Assembly (NCBI GenBank): GCA_946628065.1
Contig: CAMOWC010000002.1
Location: 62,001-126,000 of the forward strand
DNA: 64,000 nt
From: an uncultured Clostridiaceae bacterium
Lineage (GTDB): Bacteria; Bacillota; Clostridia; TANB77; CAG-508
Direction: 5' to 3'
Part shown: in pieces, positions 53,471-63,845 of the stretch
How the letters are laid out: each line of letters starts with the position of its first letter
Position numbering within the stretch: the first letter of the stretch is position 1
Position numbers and translations under genes: made by a program
The notes under the pieces: model-generated
The model's input: the letters and a program-made list of their open reading frames with translations, nothing else
Told to the model about the DNA's origin: nothing
Databases searched by the model: none

Positions 53471-54462
53471 TTTTTTATCACTTTCTTAATTATTTTTCCT
53501 ATTCCAAAAATAGTACCAATTCCATAAGATATATGGAATAATGGATATAACACTAAGCATAGAATTTGTCCTACTCCATCTTTGCAAATATGCTTAATTG
53601 TATACAATATATCCAGAAGAATATATAGTCCTACAACTGACAAATATATAAGTGCCAATATATTGTTTTTAGTTATAATTGATAGTAACAATCCTAAAAC
53701 CAAACCTAACGTAAAAAACATTGGAATGAAGTGTCTTAATTTCATAGATCCAGGCATTAAATAGCTTGTATATAATACCCACTTTCCATTTTGGAAAGCC
53801 ATTTTCATGAGTTTTGAGACACTACTGCGTGGATGATAGATTATTGAAATGTCATTAAATAAGTATACCTTTCCTCCATTTTTAATTATTCTATAATTTA
53901 TTTCATTGTCCTCGCTTCTAATCAGTTCCTCATTAAAATATCCTATTCTGTCAAAAAGAGATTTCTTAAATGTGCCATATGGGACTGTATCAGTATAGCC
54001 ACTTTGAGCATTTGTTCTAAATCCTGAATTTCCAACACCAAATCTTGATTTTAATATATTCTCTATTGCTTTTCCATTTTTTCCTTCACCAACTGTGTCA
54101 AACAAGCATCCAACATTGTCAGCTCCTGTTTTATTCAAGTAATATACGCATTTTGATATATAATTTTCTGGGTATTCGCTATGCGCATCTAGTCTAATTA
54201 TTATTTCGTACTTAGCTTCTTTGATTCCCATATTAACAGATATTGGAGTTAGTCTTTTGGGATTATTAATTATCCTATACTGTATATTTGTAGATTCAAC
54301 AGCTTTATTAAGTAATTCTATAGTTTTGTCTGTAGAATTGCCATCAACAAATATTACTTCCACATTTTCTAAGTTATAATCCTGTTTTGATATGGATGAA
54401 ATAAGTTTCTCTATGTGTTTTTCTTCATTGAATATAGGTATAACAACAGAAACATTGTCCAT
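53467..54462 (-). CDS. Glycosyltransferase family 2
   Basis: VSVVIPIFNEEKHIEKLISSISKQ...VIFVDGNSTDKT. Confidence 0.92.
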   Translation of the reverse strand: MDNVSVVIPIFNEEKHIEKLISSISKQDYNLENVEVIFVDGNSTDKTIELLNKAVESTNIQYRIINNPKRLTPISVNMGIKEAKYEIIIRLDAHSEYPENYISKCVYYLNKTGADNVGCLFDTVGEGKNGKAIENILKSRFGVGNSGFRTNAQSGYTDTVPYGTFKKSLFDRIGYFNEELIRSEDNEINYRIIKNGGKVYLFNDISIIYHPRSSVSKLMKMAFQNGKWVLYTSYLMPGSMKLRHFIPMFFTLGLVLGLLLSIITKNNILALIYLSVVGLYILLDILYTIKHICKDGVGQILCLVLYPLFHISYGIGTIFGIGKIIKKVIKK

Positions 54463-54474
54463 AACATTTCTCTC

Positions 54475-55173
54475 CTATCTTAACACATTTATCACAGTCT
54501 CTACGCATGTTTTAAAGTCATACCAGACTGAAAATTTGGTTATATATTCTAAATTATATTTCATCTTTTGTGGTAAAACTTCAGTTATATATGTTGTATC
54601 TGTATCTTTTCCTTCCTTAGTTGCACGTTCCAATATTTTGTCTTCATCTTTATATTTTATGCTAGCAATTGAAGTTACACCAGCAGGCATAAGCAAAGTA
54701 GATTTCATTTCATCAGTATAACAGTCTACATATTTCTTTACCTCTGGTCTTGTTCCAACAAATGTCATTTCGCCTTTTAAAACATTTATTAGTTGTGGAA
54801 TTTCGTCAAGTCTTATTCTTCTTATAATTTTTCCTACTCGTGTAATTCTTTTGTCATGCCCAATTGTAACAAGAGTGCCCATTTTATCAGCGTTTTGGAC
54901 CATGGTTCTAAATTTAAATATTTTAAATGTCTTACCATATGTTGTAATTCTTTCCTGTCTATAAAATACTGTCCCTTTAGAATCCAATTTAATAGCTATT
55001 GCAACTATTATAAAGAATGGCAAAAGTACAATCAATATTACTAAAGAAAAGAACAAGTCAAAAATTCTTTTAAAAAAAAGGCTAGCTTTTTTCTTTGATA
55101 AAATATCGTAATATTTTTTTACTTCTTCATTTTTAAGGTTTTCAGGTAAATCATTCCATTTTTTAAGTATCAT
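54475..55173 (-). CDS. Sugar transferase (undecaprenyl-phosphate glycosylphosphotransferase)
   Basis: KRIFDLFFSLVILIVLLPFFIIVAIAIKLDSKGTVFYRQERITTYGKTFKIFKFRTM. Confidence 0.94.
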   Translation of the reverse strand: MILKKWNDLPENLKNEEVKKYYDILSKKKASLFFKRIFDLFFSLVILIVLLPFFIIVAIAIKLDSKGTVFYRQERITTYGKTFKIFKFRTMVQNADKMGTLVTIGHDKRITRVGKIIRRIRLDEIPQLINVLKGEMTFVGTRPEVKKYVDCYTDEMKSTLLMPAGVTSIASIKYKDEDKILERATKEGKDTDTTYITEVLPQKMKYNLEYITKFSVWYDFKTCVETVINVLR

Positions 55174-56375
55174 TACATCTCACCTAAAATTTCTTTGTAA
55201 TTTTCAATAACATAATCTACATCTTCATCTTTTAAGATACTATAAAGTGGAAGTGTAATTTCATTTTCAAAATAGTTATAAGCATTTGGATAGTTCTTTA
55301 TATCAAATCCTAAGTTTTTATACGCTGTAAGCATTGGTAATGGTTTATAATGTACATTTGTAGCTATTCCTCTTTCAGCCATTTTAACTATAATTTCATT
55401 TCTTTTCTCTAGTGAAATTCCATTTACTCTAGTTATATATAAGTGGCCTGATGAAGTGCTATTTGGAGTTTCATGAGGTAGTACCTGTACTTCTAAATTC
55501 TTCAGAGCGTCGTTGTATTTTTTTATTATTTCGTGTCTTCTTTCAACAAGTGAATTATATCTTTTAAGTTGGACTAGTCCAAGTGCCGCATTAATATCTG
55601 TCATATTACATTTATATGCTGGCTCTAGAATATCATATTCCCATGCTCCCAATTTTGTTTTAGCAAGTGCATCTTTTGTTTGTCCATGTAGCGATAATAT
55701 TTGGAATCTTTTATAAATTGCTTCATCATCTAGCCCTAAGTCTTTTCTCCATGTTACTGCTCCGCCTTCAGCCGTAGTTAGGTTTTTAACTGCATGAAAT
55801 GAAAAAGTCGTAAAGTCTGCAATTTCGCCTGCCATTTTGCCATTTCTTTTAGCTCCTATGCCATGTGCGCAATCAGCAACCACAATAATTCTACCAAATT
55901 GTTTTTGAATTTCATTTTTAGGGCTAAATAACTTAGCCTTATTTTTAACTATTTCAAATACTTTGTCATAATCACAAAGTACTCCACCAATATCAACAGG
56001 AATAATAACTTTTGTTTTATCTGTGATTAGTTTTTCTACTTTATCATAATCCATCTCAAAATGGTCTTTTTGAATATCTACCATAATAGGTGTAGCACCC
56101 ACATGATATATAGGGCTACAGCTAGCAGTATATGTATAGGCAGGTACAATTACTTCATCGCCTGGTCCTATTCCTAAAAGTCTTAGAGTAAGTTCTAATG
56201 CAGCAGTTGCTGAATTTAAAGCTACTGCTTTATTAGTGTTGCAATACTCTGCAATTTTGTTTTCAAAAAGCTTTGTTTTTGGTCCTGTAGTAATCCACCC
56301 TGATTTCAAACTATCAATTACTTCGTCAATTTCTTCTTCTCCAATGTCTGGAGGTGAAAAAGGTATTTTTTTCAA
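55173..56375 (-). CDS. DegT/DnrJ/EryC1/StrS aminotransferase (TTG start)
   Basis: IPFSPPDIGEEEIDEVIDSLKSGWITTGPKTKLFE; SFHAVKNLTTAEGGAV. Confidence 0.94.
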   Translation of the reverse strand: MKKIPFSPPDIGEEEIDEVIDSLKSGWITTGPKTKLFENKIAEYCNTNKAVALNSATAALELTLRLLGIGPGDEVIVPAYTYTASCSPIYHVGATPIMVDIQKDHFEMDYDKVEKLITDKTKVIIPVDIGGVLCDYDKVFEIVKNKAKLFSPKNEIQKQFGRIIVVADCAHGIGAKRNGKMAGEIADFTTFSFHAVKNLTTAEGGAVTWRKDLGLDDEAIYKRFQILSLHGQTKDALAKTKLGAWEYDILEPAYKCNMTDINAALGLVQLKRYNSLVERRHEIIKKYNDALKNLEVQVLPHETPNSTSSGHLYITRVNGISLEKRNEIIVKMAERGIATNVHYKPLPMLTAYKNLGFDIKNYPNAYNYFENEITLPLYSILKDEDVDYVIENYKEILGEM

Positions 56376-56850
56376 TTTAATTCCTTCTTTCTTTTTTGAT
56401 ATATTTTTTTAATTATGTAGCTGACTGTCACTCCTAAAATTACTCCTAATGTATCTATAACTACATCTCTTAATTCCCCGACTCCTTCCGCGGTATAAAC
56501 ATTTGATGTATCTCATCTGTCATAGCATACAATGAACCAGCTACAATTGAAAATGTTAGCTTTTTGTTATTGCTTAAACCATATAGTCTAAAGTTTAAAA
56601 ACAATATTATTCCACCTATTGTATAAAGTGTAAAATGAGCTAGTTTTCTTGCAATAGGTTGTAAATTTGCAACTATCTCTTCCTTCTCAGTTGCTTCCAT
56701 ATTTCTTATACTTGGTATTAAATTAATAATAGCTCTTATAGTCTTTCCACTCGTCCCACTTGATGCATCACTAGGTTCATTTGAAAGGAAAAATACAGTC
56801 ATCATCCAAATAATTAGTAATACAAAATATACTATTTTCTTAATTTTCAA
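56372..56850 (-). CDS. VanZ family protein, with two CGGN +1 sites (56487-56490 and 56477-56480)
   Basis: EIHQMFIP-[CGGA]-RS-[CGGG]-ELRDVVIDTLGVILGVTVSYIIKKIYQKRKKELN*; restores VanZ PGRSGxxxDVxID motif. Confidence 0.93.
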
Positions 56851-58750
56851 TTTTATTTACTTCCTCTGGGTTTTTATATGTTGGTACTACTTCTTTCATG
56901 GTTTGTTTAACAACGTCTCTTGAGAAGTTGTCATCATACTCAAGTTTTCTAAGCATATCTAGCTTTCTTTCTAATTCATTTATTTCAAAGTGCATTGGCT
57001 TTGATACAAATATTTTGTTATGCTTTGTTGCACTTAAGCCTTCTTCAGACATAAGTAATTCTTCGTAAAGTTTTTCGCCTGGTCTTAATCCTGTTATTTT
57101 AATTGGTATGTCTACATCAGGTTCTAGGCCAGAAAGTTTTATTAATGAAACTGCTAAATCATAAATTTTAACTGGTTGTCCCATATCTAAAACAAATATT
57201 TCTCCACCTTCTGCATATGTAGCCGCTTGGAGAATTAATTGAACAGCTTCTGGTATTGTCATGAAAAATCTCGTAATGTCTTTATGAGTAACAGTTACTG
57301 GTCCACCATTCGCAATCTGCTTTTTAAATAAAGGTATAACAGATCCATTACTTCCTAAAACATTGCCAAATCTAACTGCTGCAAATTCAGTTTTACTTGT
57401 TTTATCAATAGCCTGTATAATCATCTCACATACACGTTTTGAAGCACCCATTATGTTTGTCGGATTTACTGCTTTGTCTGTAGAAATAAGTATAAATCTT
57501 TTTACATTAAATTTGCTTGCACAGCATGCAGTATTGTATGTTCCAAATATGTTGTTTTTTATTGCTTCTAATGGATTATTTTCCATAAGTGGCACGTGTT
57601 TATGCGCTGCAGCATGGAATACCAAACCTGGTTTGTATTCTGTAAATACTTCTTCCATCCTTTTTTTATCTCTTACAGAAGCAATAACTGCTTCTATTTT
57701 CTCATCTGGATAATTAGCTTTTAACTCAAGCTCTATGTTATATAAATTGTTTTCATAAATATCGAGAATAACTAGTTGTTTTGGGTGGAATTTTATAATC
57801 TGCCTGCAAAGTTCTGATCCAATTGAACCTCCTCCACCTGTTACTAGTACAACCTCATTTTCTATTAGTGAATTAATGTCATTATTATCTAAAACAATAG
57901 CATCTCTTCCAAGCAAGTCCTCTATTTCAACATCACGCATACTCTGCATAATGTTTTTGCCCTTGATTATATCTACAGTACTAGGAAGAATTCTTATTTT
58001 TGCTCCTGTTTCTTGGCATATATTTAATATTTCTTTTTTATCTTTGTTATCGATTGCCGATATTGAGAAGAAGATAACGTCAACCCCGTAGCTTCTGCAT
58101 ATTTCTTTTATTTTATATCTATTTCCAAGTATTCTTATCCCTGAAATTGCATAATTTATTTTTGTCTTATCGTCATCAATAATTCCAACAATATTATATG
58201 TCCTCTGCATATTGGTTTTTAATGTTTTAATGATATCCCTTGTTGCATTTCCACCGCCTATTATTAATAAGTTCTTTCTTGTTGTCATGTTGATAATCTT
58301 AGCGTTATGTACAATATTGTCTGTGAAAACAAGTCTTATAATTAGCCTGTAAGTTATCATAAATACAGAAATTAGAACCCCTGTAAGTAGGTTTGATCTT
58401 GGCCCCATAATGTCAATTTTGAAGATATTTCCAAGCATTGAAACAATTACACACGAAACCATGCATCCGAAGCCATATACTAGGTAGTCTTTCCCATTTT
58501 CATATCTGATTATGTTCTTATAGCAATCAAACAATGTCAGAAACAGTTGATATACAACAATTGCCAGCAAAACTGTATTTAAAAATATTTGCCTATCTGA
58601 GCTTGTAAAAATTGCTAGTGTTTCACTTTTAAATAATTCAACAAATGCATACGCAATTATTAAAAGAAAAATATCGATTATTCTAATAAAAACAATTCTA
58701 TGTCTTTTCATAAAGTCCAATATGTCTGCTTTACTCACTTTTAATCTCAC
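56840..58750 (-). CDS. Nucleoside-diphosphate sugar epimerase/dehydratase (CapD-like)
   Basis: VVLVTGGGGSIGSELCRQIIKFHPKQLVILDIYENNLYNIE. Confidence 0.94.
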   Translation of the reverse strand: MRLKVSKADILDFMKRHRIVFIRIIDIFLLIIAYAFVELFKSETLAIFTSSDRQIFLNTVLLAIVVYQLFLTLFDCYKNIIRYENGKDYLVYGFGCMVSCVIVSMLGNIFKIDIMGPRSNLLTGVLISVFMITYRLIIRLVFTDNIVHNAKIINMTTRKNLLIIGGGNATRDIIKTLKTNMQRTYNIVGIIDDDKTKINYAISGIRILGNRYKIKEICRSYGVDVIFFSISAIDNKDKKEILNICQETGAKIRILPSTVDIIKGKNIMQSMRDVEIEDLLGRDAIVLDNNDINSLIENEVVLVTGGGGSIGSELCRQIIKFHPKQLVILDIYENNLYNIELELKANYPDEKIEAVIASVRDKKRMEEVFTEYKPGLVFHAAAHKHVPLMENNPLEAIKNNIFGTYNTACCASKFNVKRFILISTDKAVNPTNIMGASKRVCEMIIQAIDKTSKTEFAAVRFGNVLGSNGSVIPLFKKQIANGGPVTVTHKDITRFFMTIPEAVQLILQAATYAEGGEIFVLDMGQPVKIYDLAVSLIKLSGLEPDVDIPIKITGLRPGEKLYEELLMSEEGLSATKHNKIFVSKPMHFEINELERKLDMLRKLEYDDNFSRDVVKQTMKEVVPTYKNPEEVNKIEN

Positions 58751-58810
58751 CTTATTTCTTATTTTAACCTCTCTATTATATATGTTTAATGTGTATATTG
58801 CAACATTTTA

Positions 58811-60518
58811 TTACATTTTTTCTGGCATGTTTATCCCAAGTAATCCGTGCTCCTGTTTTTAAAACTAAGTTACATGCATATGTTAAATATAGTCTTGCAT
58901 CTTGCACATTTTTTTCTTCTCCTATAATGCGGTGTTCATTATAGAATGTACTGAAACATGAACTTAGGTCGATTAAATATCTTGCAAGTATTGATGGTTC
59001 ATTTTTATCTGCTGTATCTCTAAGTGTTTGCACGAATTCATAGAGTTTCTTTAGTAGCTGTATAGATTCGTTGTCTGATAGCTTGTCTGTATCTATTTCA
59101 TCTATTTGTGGTAGCATGGCTTTCTCTAATATGCTTTTGGTCCTAACGTACATATATTGGATATAAGGGCCTGTTTCTCCGTTAAAGTTTAATACTTGAT
59201 TCCAATCAAAAATTTCGTCTTTAATTCTATTATTTGAAAGGTCATTAAATATAATTGCTCCTACTCCAACTTTTTTTGCTACGTCATCTTTGTTCTCTAG
59301 GTCCGGATTCTTTTTTTCTATAATTTCTTTTGCCCTGGAAACAGCTTCGTTTAATAGATCTTCAAGCTTTACAACATTTCCCTCACGAGTTGACATTTTC
59401 CCTGTTGTTAGATGAATCATTCCAAATGGCACATGTATTAAATTATCAGTATATTTTTTATCTAGTCCTAGTAATTTTGCTACTTCAAAAACTTGTTTAA
59501 AGTGTAGTGATTGTTCATATGATGTAACATAAATTGCTTTTGAATAATCATATGTCCTTGCTCTATAAAGAATTGCAGCTAAATCTCTTGTTGCATATGT
59601 AGTAGAGCCATTAGATTTAATAATTAAGCATGGTGCAATATTTTGCTCATCTAGCTTTATTACTTTTGCTCCTTCAGATTCTACTAATTTTCCTGTTGAA
59701 TCAAGCTTTTCTATTACTTCTCCCATCTTGTCTGAATAAAATGCTTCTCCATTATATGAGTCAAATTTACTGCCAAGCATGTCATATACTTTTTTAAATT
59801 CTTCTAGGCTAAGACTTCTGAATTCATTCCAGAGTTTAGTACAATATTCGTCTCCATCTTCTAATTTCTTAAAATTGTTTCTGCATTCTTCTAAAACGCT
59901 TTCATCTTCTTTACATAGTTCATTTATTCTTACATATATTTTTGTTAGCTCATCAATAGGGTTGTTCTTTATGTCATATTCATTTCCCCATCTTTTATAG
60001 CCTTCTATAAGTTTTCCAAATTGGGTTCCATAATCTCCTATATGATTAATCCCTACCGTATTGTATCCTAAAAAATTATAGATATTATACAATGCTCCTC
60101 CTATTACTGTTGAACGCAAATGTCCTATATGAAATGGCTTTGCAATGTTTGGAGAAGAATAATCTATTACAATAGTTTGTCCATTTCCTATGGTTTGGCT
60201 TCCATAGTTTTCGTTTTTTTCTTCTATTTCTCTTAATACTGTATTAGCTAAGTTTTTCTTGTTTATGTATATATTTAAATATCCTCCAACAATATCTATT
60301 TTATCTATTATTTCGCTATCTACTACAATATTGTCCTTTATTTCTTGTGCAATAATTGGTGGAGCTTTTTTTAGCTCTTTAGCAAGTTTAAAACAAGGAA
60401 ATGCATAATCTCCTAAATTAGCATCTGGCGGAATTTCTATAAAACTTTCTAAAATTTTGCTATCAATATTAGTCACTTTTTCTATCGCTTCAGCAATTTT
60501 TTTCTTATAGTCGGTCAT
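58811..60518 (-). CDS. argS: Arginyl-tRNA synthetase, with CGGN +1 site 12 codons before the stop (58844-58847)
   Basis: SPNIAKPFHIGHLRSTVIGGAL; GCA-CGGA-TTA read +1 gives LKTGAGLLGINMPEKM* in place of an abnormal tail. Confidence 0.95.
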
Positions 60519-60579
60519 ATTTAATCCTCCTCAAATTTAACAGATATATTATATATTTTGTTCATAGAAAAGTCAACAT

Positions 60580-60630
60580 TGGGGACGTTTCCCAAAGGGG
60601 GATTTTTCCCCCTTTGGGGACAGGTTCAAA
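60580..60630. repeat. GGGGACG-containing inverted repeat
   Basis: CCCAAAGGGGGA-TTTT-TCCCCCTTTGGG (60591-60618) inside TTGGGGACGTTT...GGGGACAGGTT. Confidence 0.7.
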
Positions 60631-60641
60631 CCAATGTGGTC

Positions 60642-60706
60642 AAGAGGGACGGTTCTAATCATTTCACTTTTCTTCCAAAAGTGAAATGATTAGAACCGTC
60701 CCTCTT
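60642..60706. repeat. REP-like palindrome with perfect 30-bp arms
   Basis: AAGAGGGACGGTTCTAATCATTTCACTTTT-CTTCC-exact reverse complement. Confidence 0.9.
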
Positions 60707-60717
60707 GTTTCAGCTAT

Positions 60718-61857
60718 TTAATCTCCTAAACATATTCCTATATTTCTTGCCGTTTTTACTAAATCATCATCCATTGTAACTAATCTAACATTACTTTCCG
60801 CTGTTCCTCCCTGCACTGCTCCAACTTGTTTATTATTTCCTACAACCTCTTCTAATGGTACATAGCTTAATTTTCCATTTTTTAATACTGTAAGCACATT
60901 AAACACACCATCTAAAGCAAGCTCCATAGCTTTTGCTCCATACTTTGTAGATAATACTCTATCAAATGATGTTGGAGTTCCTCCTCTTTGCATATATCCT
61001 AGCGTTGTGTTTCTAGTAACTAGTCCTGTTAGCTTTTCAAGTTCTTGAGCCACTCTTTCTCCGGCTCCTCCAAGTTGTGCATTTATAACGCCAGCTCCAC
61101 CATCACGTGTAGCTTTTACTGCCATTGTGCCTCCTTTAGGTCTAGCTCCTTCTCCTACTACTACAACACTAAAGTTTTTGCCCATAGCTTGTCTTTTCTT
61201 TATTGCATCTGCGACTTTGTTTATATCATAAGGAATTTCAGGTATTATAGCTACATCTGCTCCACCAGCAATGGCTGATTCTAAGGCAATCCATCCTGCA
61301 TATCTTCCCATAACTTCCAAGCACATTATTCTGTTATGAGTCTCTGCTGTTGTATGTAGCCTATCAATTGCATCAGTTGCTACAGATACTGCTGTGTTAT
61401 ATCCAAAAGTAATATCTGTGCACGCAACGTCGTTGTCAATTGTTTTAGGCACCCCAATTACTTTAAGTCCTCTTAAAGTAAAGTCTCTGGCAGACTTTTG
61501 CGTACTATCTCCACCCAATGTAAATATACAATCTATCTCATCTTCTTTTACATTTTGAACACATTTTTCTGATAAATCTTGATATGTTACGTTTCCATTT
61601 TCATCTACAACTTTATAATTAAATACGTTAGCATTCAATGATGATCCTATAATTGATCCACCTTTATGCAAGATTCCTGAAGCATTATCTGCTGTACTTA
61701 GTTTTACATAGTTGTTTTTGAGTAACCCATTGTATCCGTCAATAAACCCTAAACACTCTACATTGTTTTCTTCTGCCGTTTTAACTATAGCTCTAATTAC
61801 TGCATTAAATCCTGAAACATCTCCACCATTTGCTAATATAGCTACTCTCTTCAACAT
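60718..61857 (-). CDS. pfkA: 6-phosphofructokinase
   Basis: VAILANGGDVSGFNAVIRAIV; FTLGGDSTQKSA; GVPKTIDNDVACTDITFGY. Confidence 0.92.
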   Translation of the reverse strand: MLKRVAILANGGDVSGFNAVIRAIVKTAEENNVECLGFIDGYNGLLKNNYVKLSTADNASGILHKGGSIIGSSLNANVFNYKVVDENGNVTYQDLSEKCVQNVKEDEIDCIFTLGGDSTQKSARDFTLRGLKVIGVPKTIDNDVACTDITFGYNTAVSVATDAIDRLHTTAETHNRIMCLEVMGRYAGWIALESAIAGGADVAIIPEIPYDINKVADAIKKRQAMGKNFSVVVVGEGARPKGGTMAVKATRDGGAGVINAQLGGAGERVAQELEKLTGLVTRNTTLGYMQRGGTPTSFDRVLSTKYGAKAMELALDGVFNVLTVLKNGKLSYVPLEEVVGNNKQVGAVQGGTAESNVRLVTMDDDLVKTARNIGICLGD

Positions 61858-61976
61858 AAAAAACCTCCTAAAAATATATTTGAAAAATATAAAGTTATTA
61901 TATAGGTATCTTTATTTTTTTTCAATACATTTTAAAAAAATACTTTTTTATGCGTGGAAACCCATCGTAATTAATT

Positions 61977-62613
61977 TTATTTGTTTGCAATATGTATGTT
62001 TTCTATCTCTGCACTAAGTTCCCTTGATATAATATTTTGTATTTGAGCCACCTCTGTTTGAGTTATCTCTTTACTTTCAACTACTGCATTTATGCTATCT
62101 CCATTAACAAGAATTACTACATTTTTAAAGCCTTTAGTTTTTATTATATTTTCAGCAATCATTATTGCATTTTTTAAATTGTTTATTTTCGTAATTTCAT
62201 TTTGTGCAATTGCTTTTTGTTCTGCCGTAATATTACTTGAATCTATCATTTTTTGATAACTCTCAATTATCTGTGAATACATGTTGTCTCTATCTAACTT
62301 TGAATTAGTAAAATATTCATCAGAAGATTCTTTAGCCTGGTTTTCTGTTGCCCTTGTTCTTTGTAGCTCTTCAGGTTCTATTTTCTCTTGTCCCGCTTCT
62401 TCATTACTGGTTACAGAATCAATAATGTTTTCATTTTCTGATATAATAGGTTCGTCTATGATTCCGAGTACTAACAAACGTGGCATCCCCAATCGTATCA
62501 GTGCTTGTATGGATTAAATTTGCATCATTTTGCATAAAGTTTAAATACCCTGCTGTAACTAGCATTAAAGCAATGACAAAAATAACCACTTGATTTCTTT
62601 TTAAAACTTTCAT
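61977..62613 (-). CDS. spoIIIAH: Stage III sporulation protein AH-like, with CGGN +1 site at 62463-62466
   Basis: MKVLKRNQVVIFVIALMLVTAGYLNF...IGDATFVST-[CGGA]-IIDEPIISENENIIDSV...; joins ORFs 62431-62613 and 61977-62492. Confidence 0.92.
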
Positions 62614-62630
62614 TTTATATCCTCCTTTTT

Positions 62631-63242
62631 TTATATTTGCATAGTAAAGACTTGGATTTTGTGTGTTGCAAGTCCTGTTGCTGCTTCAACAGCTTGAATA
62701 ATGTTAGCCTTTATTTCTGCACTTTTAGCCCCCTCAGCAATAATTATTGCCCCCTCTAATTTTGGTAAAATTGTCTTTGTAGTAACAGGAATTTTGCTTC
62801 CTCCTTCGTCTTTATATATTACCTCTTTAGAACTATCGGTTTCTATTATTTTCCTTGTTCCTCCTCCAGAATCCGCTTCTTCTGTTGAACTTTCTTTTGT
62901 ATTTTCATTATACATAGCAACCACTTCACTAGTTGTAGAATATGTAACAAGTACATCTGTTTTCCCAACCCCCTCTATTTTGCATAATATGTTTTTAAGC
63001 TTGTTTTCTAAGCTTTCTTGCATAGAAATATTGTCATTTTTGGCATCTTCCGTTTGCTGTGCCACATAGTTAATAGGAAACTGATCATCTTCATTTTTAG
63101 TGTTATCCTCTTTTAATATCGTATTTATAGCTATTATTGTAACTATAAGTATTATTAAAAAAACAACTAAATTTTCAATATTCTTTTTATCGCCTTTTTC
63201 CTTTTGCTTATTGACAAGTGCTTTTACTTTTTCTTGTAACAT
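62631..63242 (-). CDS. spoIIIAG: Stage III sporulation protein AG
   Basis: LKNILCKIEGVGKTDVLVTYSTTSEVVAMYNENTKESST; operon position. Confidence 0.9.
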   Translation of the reverse strand: MLQEKVKALVNKQKEKGDKKNIENLVVFLIILIVTIIAINTILKEDNTKNEDDQFPINYVAQQTEDAKNDNISMQESLENKLKNILCKIEGVGKTDVLVTYSTTSEVVAMYNENTKESSTEEADSGGGTRKIIETDSSKEVIYKDEGGSKIPVTTKTILPKLEGAIIIAEGAKSAEIKANIIQAVEAATGLATHKIQVFTMQI

Positions 63243-63243
63243 A

Positions 63244-63834
63244 TCACCCCTCCTCCAGGCTTATTTTTTCTTCTGGTACGTCATAAATTGAGCTTAAATA
63301 CTTTATAATTTTTTCCTTTTCTTCGTCAGAGATAGCTTTTTGAGTGGATAATTCTTTCTTTAATCCTGTATCCCCTATAGAAATTTTGACAGATTCAATA
63401 GTTTCTGTTTCTTCACTCTTATCATTGCTTTCTCTAAGTGTTATAAGTATCTCCTGTATTTTTGCGTAACTTGCATCATCTTGTATTTCTGCTTTAATTT
63501 TAATATCAGATACTATGTATCCTTTTTCATATAGTCTATCGCTTATGTCTTTCTTAGCATTAGTAATAAAAATATCACTTATCTTTGAACTTGGGTTTGT
63601 ATTAGTATTATTTATTGTCTGTGTTTGGCTAGCACTAACTATTTGATCTAAGCTAATTTTTTCATCTGTAGCCAACTTTATTACAGGTGAAATTACCGTA
63701 AATAGTAAAAATATTCCTAAAACTGTTTTAATGTATTTTTTGTTCTTGCCTTCTGGTAAAAGCATTTCCAAAATTGTAACTATAATTACTGTTATTGCAA
63801 TGCTACTAGCCCAATTTCCAATGTTTTTAAGCAT
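63244..63834 (-). CDS. spoIIIAF: Stage III sporulation protein AF
   Basis: MLKNIGNWASSIAITVIIVTILEMLLPEGKNKKYIKTVLGIFLLFTVISPVI; RBS GGAGGAATGAA. Confidence 0.9.
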   Translation of the reverse strand: MLKNIGNWASSIAITVIIVTILEMLLPEGKNKKYIKTVLGIFLLFTVISPVIKLATDEKISLDQIVSASQTQTINNTNTNPSSKISDIFITNAKKDISDRLYEKGYIVSDIKIKAEIQDDASYAKIQEILITLRESNDKSEETETIESVKISIGDTGLKKELSTQKAISDEEKEKIIKYLSSIYDVPEEKISLEEG

Positions 63835-63845
63835 TTCATTCCTCC

